Below are positions 17,480 to 27,000 of a stretch of 64,000 nucleotides of DNA, piece by piece (the stretch's first letter is position 1; each line of letters opens with the position of its first letter). The notes below the pieces were generated by a model. The model did not search any database and was not told the DNA's origin. It saw only the letters and a list, made by a program, of their open reading frames with translations. Location: assembly GCA_938030735.1 (NCBI GenBank), contig CALHIM010000011.1:62001-126000 (forward strand), read 5' to 3'. The stretch comes from an uncultured bacterium. GTDB lineage: Bacteria; Patescibacteriota; Saccharimonadia; Saccharimonadales; Saccharimonadaceae. The position numbers and the translations under genes were made by a program.

Positions 17480-17529
17480 ATATATAAAATATAGATAGTC
17501 TTTATATAAAGTATCTATATTTTATATAT
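17480..17529 (+). repeat. Long AT-only inverted repeat between portal and MuF genes
   Basis: 18-bp perfect arms (17,480-17,497 and 17,512-17,529) flank the 12-nt palindrome CTTTATATAAAG. As RNA this makes one hairpin of about 23 pairs; as DNA it could extrude a cruciform. It sits 15 bases before the next start codon. Confidence 0.7.
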
Positions 17530-17543
17530 TTCGAAAGATTTTT

Positions 17544-19445
17544 ATGAAAGATAGAGAAAAAAACGAGACTAGATCTGTAGACTATTGGCAAAACCGTGCC
17601 GCTGCCCGTTTCGAAAACCAAGAACAACAATCTTTGAGCTATATTCACCGCATAAAAAACGCTTACACTGATGCTGAAATTCGAACGATTCGTGAAATTA
17701 AGAAATTATATGCCAATTATTATCGCAACGACAAAACTTTCGATAAATTCGCACTGCAAGGTATTGAACCAAGCGGAAATATAGCAAGGTTTAAAGCCGA
17801 AATGGAGCGACTCGGCTTGAATCAATATTTGCCGGAGAATTACGATTTTAGAATGACAAGACTAGAAATGCTCAATAACCAGATTTGGGCAGAACTAAAA
17901 AAGGCTGGAATTGAACAAAATAATCTCACAGCTAATTCGGTTGTGAATACAATTAATAATTCATATAATCAAGCAATCTTTGACACTGAAAAACAATTTG
18001 GCTCACTTTTAACTTTTTCAAAATTAAACTCACGAACCGTGCAGGAAATTTTGAACTATAAAATTGAAGGAAAGCATTTTTCGAACCGTATCTGGACGAA
18101 TACTGATATTTTAGCCGAGCAAATCAATTCGAAAATAGCTACAGCCGTAGCAATTGGGCAAAGTCCTGAAAAAACAATCCGTGAAGTTCGTGAACGCTTT
18201 GATGTTGGGCGATTTTATGCTGAACGACTCGTTCGCACCGAATCTGCTTTTTACCATAACTCGGCAGAATTGCGAGCTTATCAAGAGCTAGGAGTTGAAA
18301 AATACCGTATTATTGCAACACTGGACGGCCGCACTAGCGATATCTGCCAACATAAAGACCATAAAGTTTTTAAAATCAGTGAAGCTAAACAAGGCGTGAA
18401 CTTTCCGCCATTTCACCCACTTTGCCGAACAACGACAGCCGCATATTTTGGTGAAGAATTCGATCCAGAAACCCGAATTGCCAGAAATCCAAAAACGGGT
18501 GAGAATTACGAGACACCAAATATGAGCTATGAAAAATGGGCAAAAGTTAGTGGAATTTCGAAAGCTGAGCCGGCTTCAGTGCCGAGTATTTCGCCGGTAG
18601 ACGATAAGATTGAAGTTAAAATTAAAAAACCACCAACTAAAAAAGTTAATAATTCTGATATTAAGAGCTTAAAACTTGAAGATTCGCTTAATGAAGCACT
18701 GAAAACTGATGATATTAGAGAAAAAGTCGTCAGAAAACTAAACGCAATGCCGGAAACTCATCGTTCTATTTGGGCTAAGTTTTCAAGCGAGCTATCTTTT
18801 AAAGATTCACCGCTTGGGAATGATAACTTTAGCGTGCTTGGAAATAAGGTAAGTGTTCGTATAGCTGGTATATTCGATGGTTCAACTGGAAATCGAAAAG
18901 ATATAAGAAAGCCATTTGAGGTTTTTCTACACGAGTATGGTCACGGATTCGATCATCGAGCAGGGCGTGGCTCATTTTATGGAGCTACTGGTAAGTTTGA
19001 ACTTTCTAATGGTAAAACTCTTGGTGAAACCGTTTTTGACGAAGCAAATAGGTATCTAAAAACTAAAGAAGGAAGAAATTTGGCCTATAGACGACACAAT
19101 TTGTCTGTTGAACTTAAAAACGAACTTGAAAATGGTTATTCAAAAAATGATTTAGCAAGTATTTTTGATCTATATGGTGGTGCTGCATTTAGTAACGGGT
19201 TAAGAGTCTTCGGAATGGGTCACGAACAGAAATATTGGGATGGCAGAAAAACGATAAGAGGTGTAAAATTAAGTAAGGAACAAATTGAAAATCATAAAAA
19301 GCGTTTTCTCGGTTCGGAAGCTTTTGCCGAAATGTTTTCAGCAACTGCTCGAGACGATAAAAAAGAAATTGAGCTTTATGAAAAATATTTGCCGGAAAGC
19401 TTTAGTATGTTTAATGAATTATTAGAAAGGATTTCAAAACTATAA
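17544..19445 (+). CDS. MuF/SPP1 gp7-type head protein with a C-terminal HExxH metallopeptidase-like domain
   Basis: 633 residues. Residues about 190-310 form the phage Mu gpF minor-head domain: VRTESAFYHNS, then TLDGRTSDIC and the PPFHPLCRTT metal-binding end. A Pro/Lys-rich linker (about 340-380) leads to a second domain with HEYGH at 463-467 and a downstream GSEAFAEMF (about 590) that could supply the third zinc ligand. MuF proteins sit inside the head near the portal and can be ejected with DNA; C-terminal toxin domains on MuF proteins are established in Firmicutes phages. I infer a metallopeptidase effector here; activity and target are unknown. The gene is followed by an overlapping 95-residue gene. 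Confidence 0.8.
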   Translation: MKDREKNETRSVDYWQNRAAARFENQEQQSLSYIHRIKNAYTDAEIRTIREIKKLYANYYRNDKTFDKFALQGIEPSGNIARFKAEMERLGLNQYLPENYDFRMTRLEMLNNQIWAELKKAGIEQNNLTANSVVNTINNSYNQAIFDTEKQFGSLLTFSKLNSRTVQEILNYKIEGKHFSNRIWTNTDILAEQINSKIATAVAIGQSPEKTIREVRERFDVGRFYAERLVRTESAFYHNSAELRAYQELGVEKYRIIATLDGRTSDICQHKDHKVFKISEAKQGVNFPPFHPLCRTTTAAYFGEEFDPETRIARNPKTGENYETPNMSYEKWAKVSGISKAEPASVPSISPVDDKIEVKIKKPPTKKVNNSDIKSLKLEDSLNEALKTDDIREKVVRKLNAMPETHRSIWAKFSSELSFKDSPLGNDNFSVLGNKVSVRIAGIFDGSTGNRKDIRKPFEVFLHEYGHGFDHRAGRGSFYGATGKFELSNGKTLGETVFDEANRYLKTKEGRNLAYRRHNLSVELKNELENGYSKNDLASIFDLYGGAAFSNGLRVFGMGHEQKYWDGRKTIRGVKLSKEQIENHKKRFLGSEAFAEMFSATARDDKKEIELYEKYLPESFSMFNELLERISKL

Positions 19446-19732
19446 TGAAAACAAAATATGAATTTACCCACGAAGACACAGTTGGAGTTTACGGTTTGTG
19501 GTATAGCGATGAAGTTTTAGATGAATATGCGCGAAAATTCAAAATATTTGACGATTTTGGAGAGCCTGCTTTTCTAGTGATTGGTGGAGATGAGCAACAC
19601 ATCAAAGATTGCGTTGAAGCCGCCCGTAAATCAATCGATAACGGCAAACCATTTTTTTATAACGCCCCAGAATATATTCAAAAACGAATGATCGAAGAGC
19701 GAGAAAATCTTGAAAACGGTGTTCGTTATTAA
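19445..19732 (+). CDS. Small acidic protein coupled to the MuF-peptidase gene
   Basis: 95 residues (MKTKYEFTHEDTVGVYGLWY...) whose ATG overlaps the MuF stop codon (TAATG), so it is translationally coupled. No domain recognised. Its size, acidity and coupling to an effector-like gene would fit an immunity or chaperone partner, but this is context only. Confidence 0.6.
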   Translation: MKTKYEFTHEDTVGVYGLWYSDEVLDEYARKFKIFDDFGEPAFLVIGGDEQHIKDCVEAARKSIDNGKPFFYNAPEYIQKRMIEERENLENGVRY

Positions 19733-19737
19733 AAATA

Positions 19738-19815
19738 TTGCATAAGAATAAACATTATGCTATAATATTATCAGAACCATTTGCGACTTTTAGCATACAG
19801 CTGAGAGTCGTTTTT
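19738..19815 (+). promoter_or_regulatory. Late promoter P2 with conserved 12-mer and attenuator hairpin
   Basis: TTGCAT (19,738-19,743), 17 bases, TATAAT (19,761-19,766), GAACCATTTGCG (19,774-19,785), an 11-bp stem (19,784-19,794 with 19,800-19,810, two U-G pairs, loop ATACA) and TTTTTC. It precedes the scaffold/capsid unit. Confidence 0.75.
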
Positions 19816-19838
19816 CTTTTTGCGAAAAACACAGAAAG

Positions 19839-19862
19839 CCCAAGCCAAAAGTCGCGCTTGGG
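19839..19862 (+). promoter_or_regulatory. Second leader hairpin whose loop complements the P2 attenuator arm
   Basis: CCCAAGC (19,839-19,845) pairs with GCTTGGG (19,856-19,862). The loop contains AAAAGTCGC (19,847-19,855), the exact complement of GCGACTTTT (19,783-19,791) in the upstream attenuator. A loop-arm interaction is therefore possible. Confidence 0.45.
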
Positions 19863-19903
19863 GCGGAATATCAAGCTGAGAAGCGTAAAATCGAAAGGAG
19901 AAT

Positions 19904-20443
19904 ATGGAAAACAATCCTAATTCAACAAAACCTGCTGGCGAAAACGGTGTAGATCAGAATCAACAGGGGAATGAACCGAAAACTTTCACGCAAGATGAAG
20001 TGAATGAAATCATGTCGAAGCGCTTGAACGAAAAAAGTGCTAAAGATGAGGCTAAATTCGAAAAGCGGCTTGCCGAAGCCCAGAAAGAATGGGAACGAAA
20101 GGCAAAGCTTAGCGATGAAGAGCGTGCTGCGGAAGCTCAAAAAGCGAAAATCAGTGAGCTCGAAGAACGCGAAAGAAAAATCACAATGCGAGAACGCAAA
20201 ACTGAAGCCGCCGAAAAACTTGCTGCGAAAGAAATTCCATCAGAATTCGTAAATTATGTTGTCGATGCCGACGCAGAAAAAATGAATTCGAACATCGAAG
20301 GACTTTCGAAAGTTTGGAATTCCGCTCTTGAAAAAGGTGTGAAAGCTAAACTTGCTGGAAAAACTCCCGAAGATGTTGGTGGAAACAATTCACAAGGAAC
20401 GACATCAAATTACTCACAAAGTAATGGCGTAAGTTCGTTCTAA
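19904..20443 (+). CDS. Phage scaffolding protein (DUF4355-like)
   Basis: 179 residues: a polar N terminus, FTQDEVNEIMSKRL, a long charged coiled coil (about residues 35-105, Glu/Lys/Arg-rich), then KEIPSEFVNYVVDADAEKM and a Gly/Ser/Asn-rich tail. This layout and position directly before the capsid gene are typical of DUF4355-type scaffolds, which guide prohead assembly and leave the capsid. RBS AAAGGAG. Confidence 0.85.
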   Translation: MENNPNSTKPAGENGVDQNQQGNEPKTFTQDEVNEIMSKRLNEKSAKDEAKFEKRLAEAQKEWERKAKLSDEERAAEAQKAKISELEERERKITMRERKTEAAEKLAAKEIPSEFVNYVVDADAEKMNSNIEGLSKVWNSALEKGVKAKLAGKTPEDVGGNNSQGTTSNYSQSNGVSSF

Positions 20444-20470
20444 TCAGACTCAAGAAAAGAAAGGGATCTT

Positions 20471-21304
20471 ATGGCAGTAGATGCACGTAATATCTATTCT
20501 GACAATGCCGAAACAAAGGCAAAATTGGCTGAAATTAAAGGCCAAATCATCGAAGCTGTAATAAAAGGAACAGTTTCAACTAAAATTAAAAATACTTTTG
20601 GAATTGGAAACCCAAGCGCTGGATCAGTAGCTTACGACCGCTTGAAAAACGCTGTTGCGAAAAATTATGGCTCAGCACGTAAAGATAGCAAAGGTGAACC
20701 AGTTCGCAATACTGGACGTGTTATCAACAATATTGATGACCGCCAAGAAATCGTTGAGGAATATGACAATACTGATATTAAACAGTTTGGTATTGCCGAC
20801 CTTATCACACGCCGAAAGAACTCACAAGCAAGCTCACTAGCTCGATATCTTGATACAGCATTCTTTGCTGAAGCTGTTAAATCAGGAACAGAGATTCAGA
20901 GTTTGACTTCAGCAACACCAATCGAGGAAGTGCTCGAAAAAGTTATTCAAACAGTTGAAACTGTAAAGAACGACTGGGTTGATGGTGTAGATCGAAGCGA
21001 AATTGTTTTGACAGTAACACCAGCAATTTATGGTAAACTCGCAAACTACCTAAACAAGGTTAAAAACGAGATTACTGGTGAAGTTGATGTTTTGTTTAAC
21101 GGTCAGGTTCGAATTTTCTCAAACCACCGTCAAACAAAAGCAATCATTGCAATGCACGAAGGAGCAATCGCTCAAGATGTGAACGTGTTTGATTTTGACC
21201 CACAAAAAGTGCCATTTTCAAACTCGGTTGAAGCTTCACTCTTCTTTACTCAAGGAACAAAAGCTGTTGAACCAGATCTCGTGTTTTATGCTGATTTAGC
21301 TTAA
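20471..21304 (+). CDS. Major capsid protein
   Basis: 277 residues, directly after the scaffold gene and with strong ribosome binding (AAAGGGA). It has the helix/strand pattern of compact HK97-like capsid proteins (an N-arm, ADLITRRKNS E-loop-like region, ILFT-type P-domain helices and the A-domain VRIFSNHRQTKAIIAMHEGAI). Assignment rests on position, size and this pattern. Confidence 0.85.
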   Translation: MAVDARNIYSDNAETKAKLAEIKGQIIEAVIKGTVSTKIKNTFGIGNPSAGSVAYDRLKNAVAKNYGSARKDSKGEPVRNTGRVINNIDDRQEIVEEYDNTDIKQFGIADLITRRKNSQASSLARYLDTAFFAEAVKSGTEIQSLTSATPIEEVLEKVIQTVETVKNDWVDGVDRSEIVLTVTPAIYGKLANYLNKVKNEITGEVDVLFNGQVRIFSNHRQTKAIIAMHEGAIAQDVNVFDFDPQKVPFSNSVEASLFFTQGTKAVEPDLVFYADLA

Positions 21305-21327
21305 TATTAACCTAAAAAGGAGGAAAA

Positions 21328-21525
21328 ATGAAATATTTTCTCGTTAATTCAACAGGTCTTGTCGTTGGAGTGCCAGAATCAGTAAAAGTTGGTTCTGGCG
21401 AAGAGGCATCAGGCATAGTTGAACAATATCAGGCTCGCCCAGAGGATTACACGCCATGCGATGAAAGCGGAAAACCTCTTGAGGTAGTAGAAAAGCCTAA
21501 AAAGACCGAAAAAGTTGAGGAATAA
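21328..21525 (+). CDS. Small phage protein after the capsid gene
   Basis: 65 residues, MKYFLVNSTGLVVGVPE... with an acidic, Lys-rich tail, after a perfect AAAGGAGGAAAA. Proteins of this size here are often capsid decoration or head-fibre parts, but no family is recognised. Confidence 0.65.
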   Translation: MKYFLVNSTGLVVGVPESVKVGSGEEASGIVEQYQARPEDYTPCDESGKPLEVVEKPKKTEKVEE

Positions 21526-21529
21526 TAAA

Positions 21530-21913
21530 ATGCCACAGGAAGAATTCGAAGTAGAAGTTATAGCTAAAGCGAAAGAAATTGCTAATTTTGAAGATGAAAA
21601 GTTATTAAAGTTTGCCGTCGGCGAAATTTGTGACCGTGTCTCGTTATATTTAAATCTTCCGGAGAAAGCTAATTTCGATCGTCGATTAGTTAGGATTCTC
21701 GCGAATATGACCTGTGGCAATTTTATTAAATTCGAAAGTGCTGCGAATCGAACCGCCGAACGAGCAATCTCAAGCCTGAGCGACAATGGTCAGAGTATCA
21801 GTTATCAGAATGCTGCGCAAAGCTATTTTGCAACAGCGAAAGATAGTGAAATTTTCGACGGCTATGTTGAGATTCTAAAGCCGTATCGGAGGATAAATGT
21901 TGTTTCCAGATAG
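21530..21913 (+). CDS. Head-tail connector protein (gp6/gp15-like)
   Basis: 127 residues from the ATG at 21,530 (TTGAGGAAT upstream). Helical adaptor pattern: KFAVGEICDRVSLYLNLPE and RRLVRILANMTCG. It probably forms the adaptor ring below the portal. First of four overlapping connector/terminator genes in standard order. Confidence 0.75.
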   Translation: MPQEEFEVEVIAKAKEIANFEDEKLLKFAVGEICDRVSLYLNLPEKANFDRRLVRILANMTCGNFIKFESAANRTAERAISSLSDNGQSISYQNAAQSYFATAKDSEIFDGYVEILKPYRRINVVSR

Positions 21914-22232
21914 CGCTAAAAAGGCGATCAAAAGCACATTTTACGACAAAACAGTTGAGGTTTTCGAAGTTCATAAAGATTTTGACGAAGAAGGCGGATT
22001 GGTTGAATCTACCTCGAAAAAAAGCGAATTCAAGGCGAATGTGAATTATTCGGAGCTTGGTAAGGTTTTTGAGGAGTTAGGTGCTAAATTAAACGCTAGT
22101 GTTGCGATCACAGCTGAAACCTCTGTAAAAATTGAAATTGGCGATAAAATGCGAATTGATGGGCGAGATTTTGAAACAGTTGAAGTTAAACGATTCGATT
22201 CACACACCTTGATTTTAGGAAAAATCCTATGA
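21897..22232 (+). CDS. Head closure (stopper) protein
   Basis: 111 residues overlapping the connector gene by 17 bases. Beta-rich, with FYDKTVEVFEV at the start and the closing DFETVEVKRFDSHTLILGKIL typical of gp16/SPP1-like head-closure proteins. Called mainly on position and size. Confidence 0.7.
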   Translation: MLFPDSAKKAIKSTFYDKTVEVFEVHKDFDEEGGLVESTSKKSEFKANVNYSELGKVFEELGAKLNASVAITAETSVKIEIGDKMRIDGRDFETVEVKRFDSHTLILGKIL

Positions 22233-22639
22233 GGGTTTCGGTTTCAACTTCAATAATTAATAGCAGAAGCCTCAATTCGATCGACAATGCTTTAGCTGCT
22301 GGAGTTTCGAAAGCGGCAATGCTGGTTCAAGGTTCAGCTAAAAACAAAGCACCCGTTGATAGTGGAGCACTTCGGCAGTCGATTAGAGCTGATAAGGCTA
22401 AAATTCAAGGAGAAAATGTGACCGCTACGGTTTCTACTAATCTTGAATATGCGCCTTATGTTGAGTTTGGAACTGGGTCGAGAGGACAGTCCACGAACAC
22501 TAATACAGAAGTTGAAGTTAGCTATCGGTCGGACTGGCGTGGAAATAAGGCTCAGCCGTTTCTATGGCCAGCATTAAGGGAAAACCGAAACAATTCAATC
22601 AAAATAATCAGAGAAGAAGTTAGGAAGGCAGTGAAATAA
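22229..22639 (+). CDS. HK97 gp10-like tail component
   Basis: 136 residues, start overlapping the previous stop (ATGA). It has the hallmark KNKAPVDSGALRQSIR followed by YAPYVEFGTGSR and PFLWPALRENR of the HK97-gp10 family, which acts at the head-tail joint. Confidence 0.9.
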   Translation: MRVSVSTSIINSRSLNSIDNALAAGVSKAAMLVQGSAKNKAPVDSGALRQSIRADKAKIQGENVTATVSTNLEYAPYVEFGTGSRGQSTNTNTEVEVSYRSDWRGNKAQPFLWPALRENRNNSIKIIREEVRKAVK

Positions 22640-22640
22640 T

Positions 22641-22976
22641 ATGTTTCTACCAAAACAAGAAATTTTCGAAAAGCTTAAAGAAACTGGCGTTGCTGTTTCA
22701 TTGAGTGGACAAAATATTTTCAAGAAACTTCCAGCCTTAACTTTTCGAATTGATGATAACTCGCCACAATATGGACTAAAGGGTGAAATTTCTGCTCAAG
22801 AAATAATTGCTACGGTTGATATTTGGGCGAGTAGCTCGAAGGAAGCCTCAAAACTTCTTTCAGAGATTGAAAAGAAAATGCGTGAGATTGGTTATTATCT
22901 TGAATTCTCAAGTGATGTTCCGAATCCAGACTCAAGTATTTTTCATATAAATAACAGATTTAATAGTAAAAAATAA
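22641..22976 (+). CDS. Tail terminator/completion protein
   Basis: 111 residues, beta-alpha pattern with VDIWASSSKEASKLLSEIEKKM typical of gp17/tail-terminator proteins. It lies one base after the gp10-like gene and before the tail tube gene, its standard place. Confidence 0.75.
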   Translation: MFLPKQEIFEKLKETGVAVSLSGQNIFKKLPALTFRIDDNSPQYGLKGEISAQEIIATVDIWASSSKEASKLLSEIEKKMREIGYYLEFSSDVPNPDSSIFHINNRFNSKK

Positions 22977-22985
22977 GGAGATTAT

Positions 22986-23423
22986 ATGGCTGATAGGAAA
23001 AATGCCACTCGTTCAATTGGTGCAGAGCTTGTCGTTATGGCAAAAGCTGGTGCTACAGTAGACATTAATTTTGGTGGCTTGACAAGCATTGGCGAACTTA
23101 GCGCTGAACGTGAGAAAATCGATGTTTCAACACTTGCTGATATTTCTGGAAAACGCTATATTCCAGGAGCGGTTGAAGTTGGTGATCTCGATATTGAAGG
23201 AAATATTGAAGATTATGCTGATGTTGAGAAAGTAATGACGTTGTTTGAAGCTGGTGAAGTTCGAAAATTCGAAATTCGCACAACCGAAGATGGCGGTGCA
23301 GTTTACAAATTCGACGCTTCTCTAACAAAATTTGCTGTTGGTGAACGAACTGTCGACGGATTTAACACATATTCTGCAACACTTTCAATTAATGGAATGT
23401 TCACTCGAGTGAAAAAATCCTAA
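22986..23423 (+). CDS. Major tail tube protein
   Basis: 145 residues after AAGGAGATT. Contains FGGLTSIGELSAEREKIDVSTL and a beta-rich body ending YSATLSINGMF, matching phage major tail proteins of the GP5/TP901-like fold. It polymerises into the tail tube. Confidence 0.88.
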   Translation: MADRKNATRSIGAELVVMAKAGATVDINFGGLTSIGELSAEREKIDVSTLADISGKRYIPGAVEVGDLDIEGNIEDYADVEKVMTLFEAGEVRKFEIRTTEDGGAVYKFDASLTKFAVGERTVDGFNTYSATLSINGMFTRVKKS

Positions 23424-23429
23424 ACTATA

Positions 23430-23449
23430 GGGGCGTTGAAATTCGCCCC
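23430..23449 (+). promoter_or_regulatory. GC-rich hairpin after the tail tube gene
   Basis: GGGGCG/CGCCCC with an 8-nt loop directly after the stop. There is no T-run, so it more likely protects the tail tube mRNA end or partly reduces read-through. Confidence 0.5.
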
Positions 23450-23483
23450 ACTTTGAAATTATTAAATTAAACAAGGAAACTCT

Positions 23484-23831
23484 ATGAATAATCTTGAATT
23501 TAAAGCGAAAAATATTATAAAAATGGAAAGAGAAACTGGCTTGAATTTTCTGGAAATATTGGACAATTTTGCAGGTTTTTCCAACCTTGCCGATATTATG
23601 ATAGCAGGCGGAATGACTGAAGATGAAGCCGCTGATGCTTTAGATAAATACGGTTTTGAAGAAGTTATTTTGAAAATTATGGAAAGATTGAGTGAATGCG
23701 GTTTTTTACCTCAGAGCACTCGAATCAATCTGAAGGAGGCTCGCAAACGAATGGAAGAACACTTCAAAGAAATCGAAGAAAAAATTTCAGCCAAAGCTGG
23801 CGAGATAACGAATCAAGAGCCTTCGAAATAG
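23484..23831 (+). CDS. Tail assembly chaperone, G-type protein
   Basis: 115 residues, MNNLEFKAKNIIKMERETGLNFLEIL..., followed in another frame by a second product and then by the tape measure gene. This is the universal position of the G/GT chaperones, which coat the tape measure protein during tail assembly. RBS AAGGAAA. Confidence 0.8.
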   Translation: MNNLEFKAKNIIKMERETGLNFLEILDNFAGFSNLADIMIAGGMTEDEAADALDKYGFEEVILKIMERLSECGFLPQSTRINLKEARKRMEEHFKEIEEKISAKAGEITNQEPSK

Positions 23832-24097
23832 GGTTAAAAATTGACGAATATTGGAATCTAAGCCCCGCCGAGTTTCGAAACTGTGTTGCGGGGTTTAATT
23901 CTAAACAAAAAGCTGAAATTGAACGAGCGGATACATTAAATCACATTCTTGGGAGATATATTAGTTTTGCCGTCAATGATCCTAAACATTATCCGCGTAA
24001 GCCAATTGTGGCAAAAAACGCGCATAGAACGAAAAAAATGAAGCCTGTGACAATTGAAGCATTAGATCAGATTGCGCGGCTATATGGAGGTTTATGA
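23696..24097 (+). CDS. T-extension of the tail chaperone, probably made by -1 frameshifting
   Basis: The frame overlaps the end of the G gene, has no own ribosome binding site and carries on with FEIGLKIDEYWNLSPAEF and SKQKAEIERADTLNHILGRY before ending at the tape measure start. A shift of -1 near the end of the G gene would fuse the two. A run of six A at about 23,779-23,784 is one candidate slip site, but it does not match the classical X-XXY-YYZ register, so the exact site is unsettled. Confidence 0.7.
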   Translation: MRFFTSEHSNQSEGGSQTNGRTLQRNRRKNFSQSWRDNESRAFEIGLKIDEYWNLSPAEFRNCVAGFNSKQKAEIERADTLNHILGRYISFAVNDPKHYPRKPIVAKNAHRTKKMKPVTIEALDQIARLYGGL

Positions 24098-27000
24098 GTA
24101 AAACCACAATCGATGAACTGCAGGTTTTAATTTCAGCCAACAGTTCAAAATTCCAAAGCGAAATTGCAAAAGTGCGTGAGAATCTCGCACAAGTTAGTCA
24201 ATCTGCAAGAGGTTCAGGAGAATCAATTACTGGTGGGTTTCTAAAAGCACAATTAGCGCTCGGAGCTTTAAAGGGTGCTTTTAGTGCTGTTGTTAGAGTT
24301 GCGAAAGCAGCAACTAGCGAATTTGGTTCATTAGAGCAAAACCTTGGCGGTGCTGAAGCTGTTTTTGGGCAGTTTTCAGATGCTGTAAAGCAGAAATCGA
24401 AAGAGTCCGCTCAAACAATGGGAACTTCAATGTCGCAATATTTGGCAGCGGCGAATAAGATGGGGTCATTGTTTCAGGGTGCAGGTTATGATGTCCAAAA
24501 ATCAATGATAATGACCACAAAAGCAATGCAACGTGCAGCCGATGTTGCAAGCGTGATGGGAATTAGCCAAGAAGCAGCGCTTGAAAGCGTAGCTGGAATG
24601 GCTAAAGGTAACTTCACGATGATGGATAACCTCGGTGTTGCTATGAATGATACGGCTCTATCTGCCTATATGCTTGAAAAAGGCATTCAAGGTAATATTG
24701 AGAAAATGACCACTGGTGAGAAAATCGGTATTGCTTACCAAATGTTTATGGATAGAACAGGAAAGTATGCTGGTAATTTTGCACGTGAGTCAATGACACT
24801 TGAAGGAGCACTGGCAATTTTGCGCGCAGAGCTTTCGAATGTTGCTGCGACTCTTGGCTCAGCCTTCGCGCCTGTTGTTTTGAGTGTCTCAAACTTTGTG
24901 TCTAGCGTTTTGATACCAGCAATTAACGCTGCGATTCCGTATATTGTTGGCTTTATGAAAGTTATCGGCACGATGGTAAATTATGTTATTTCGGCGATTT
25001 CTTCGCTGTTTGGTGTAACTAAAAAAGCAGGTGGAGCACTCGGCTTTGGCGGAGTTTCGAAAGCAGCAGATTCTGCTTCGAAGGGAATGAGCAACCTTGG
25101 TAAATCTGCAGGCGGTTCAGGTGGAGCTGGCGGAATGAATAAGGCTGCAGGTTCTGCTAAAAAACTAAAGAAAGAACTCCTTGGGCTTGCTAAATTCGAT
25201 GAAATGAATGTTCTAAAAACACCTGAAGATACAGGGTCAGGTGGTGGTGGCGGTGGAGCTGGCTCTGGTGGCGGCGGTGGTGTTGATTTTGACATGCCAG
25301 AAATTCCAACAGGCGGATTTAAAAACGCATTTGATGATATTGGATTAAAAGCTGAAGAAATCGCAAATAAGATTAAAGGCTTTTTCTCAGATATGTTTGA
25401 TTTTAAGAAAATCGGTTCGGCTTTTAAACGATTTTGGGATGATATTAAGGCAACTGCAAAACCAGTTTTTGAGGTTATCGGCGATGCTTGGGAGCGATAT
25501 CTAAAACCAATTATTAGTTGGGCTGGAAATGAGCTCTTGCCTGCTTTTTTGAATGCTGTGGGTGGAGCGGCGAGATTTCTTGGTGAAATGTTTAAATCTG
25601 CTTATAATTTCTCGCGTCCCTTCATTGATGCTTTTATTGCGCCACTCGTTGGCTTTATCGGATCAGGAATCGTGAAATTCTTAAATGGAATTGGTGATGC
25701 TTTTCGAGCAATGTCGAAAGATAAAGGGCTGGTTGATTTCCTAACTCAAATTACTATTACAATTGGTGGAATGACTGTAGCAATTAAAGCTGCCGAAGCA
25801 ATTTCAGCATTTAATGCAGGCGTCAAAACGATGCAAGCCCTAGCGCTTTCAAGTCCTCAAGCAATGGCTTCTATGGTCTCGAGCCTCGGTTCGGTGAAAA
25901 GTGCATTCGTGCTTGCTGGCGGAGGAATGGCAGGAGTAAAAGCATCGGCTATTGCGCTTGGTGCAAGTATTAAAACTTCGGTAATTGGTGCTTTCAATAC
26001 AGTAATGGCTCATCCATTAATTTTAGCAATAGCCGGTATTGCGGCAGGATTCGCATTCTTAGGAGGTTCGATAAAATCAGCCTTCGAACAAGGAAATCCT
26101 GCAATGTGGGAGAGTGAAGCTCGAGCTAAAGCGCTAAAAAAAGCTCAAGAAGACCTGCAAAAAGCAATTGACGGTGTTAAAACAGCAGAAGAAAATCTTA
26201 AAAATGCAAGAAATTCTGAGACTGATGCGAATTTGCAAAGAATCGAGGCAGTAAAGGCTCAAAAGAGAGCGATGGAAGAATTGGCGATAGCGCAGCAACA
26301 AACTGGAATAAGTTTTGAAAGTGTTAAATCGCAAATTGAATCTGGAACACTTGCTTTTGAAAACTTAACTCCACAGCAACAAGCGGTTTATGAAAAAGGT
26401 TTGCTGCTCGAACAAGCTAACCAAAAAGTTCAAACTTCTCAAGATAATATGAACAAGGCGATCCAAGACACGAAATCCAAAACTGAAGAGCTTAAAAAGG
26501 CAAAAGATGAGGAATTGGCGCAAAGACTAGCTGATGCAACTTCACAAGCCGTAATCCAAGGAAAATATAAAAATTCGAAAGATGCAATCGATGCATTAAA
26601 GAGTGGCGTTTTGGAATACAAAGATGAAAACGGCAATATGGTGAAAGTCAGCGAAGAAGATATTTCACGACTTGAAAATACTACAAAAACAAAGTCTCAA
26701 GATATTGTAAAAACTTATCGCGATTCGAAAAGCGGCGCTGATCAAGGGTTCTTCGGGCCGATGGGAAAGAGTCTTGCGACAGCTGGTGATCAATTAGGGA
26801 AATTTGCAGGCTGGGCTGGTGAAAAATTTGGTGAATTTATCATCTGGGCAAAGAAAGCAGGCTCGGACGCTTGGAATGGAATTACATCATTTTTTGGCGG
26901 AATCGGTCAGTGGTTTAGCGACCGCTGGGGTGACATTAAAAACGCATTTTCGAATGCTTGGCAAACTTTTTCAAATATTGGTAGAAATATTTGGGAAGGC

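Noticed and set aside
25000..25300. A Pro-rich minus-strand frame opposite the tape measure linker
   Set aside because: It is the antisense of the Gly-rich linker and has no start signals.
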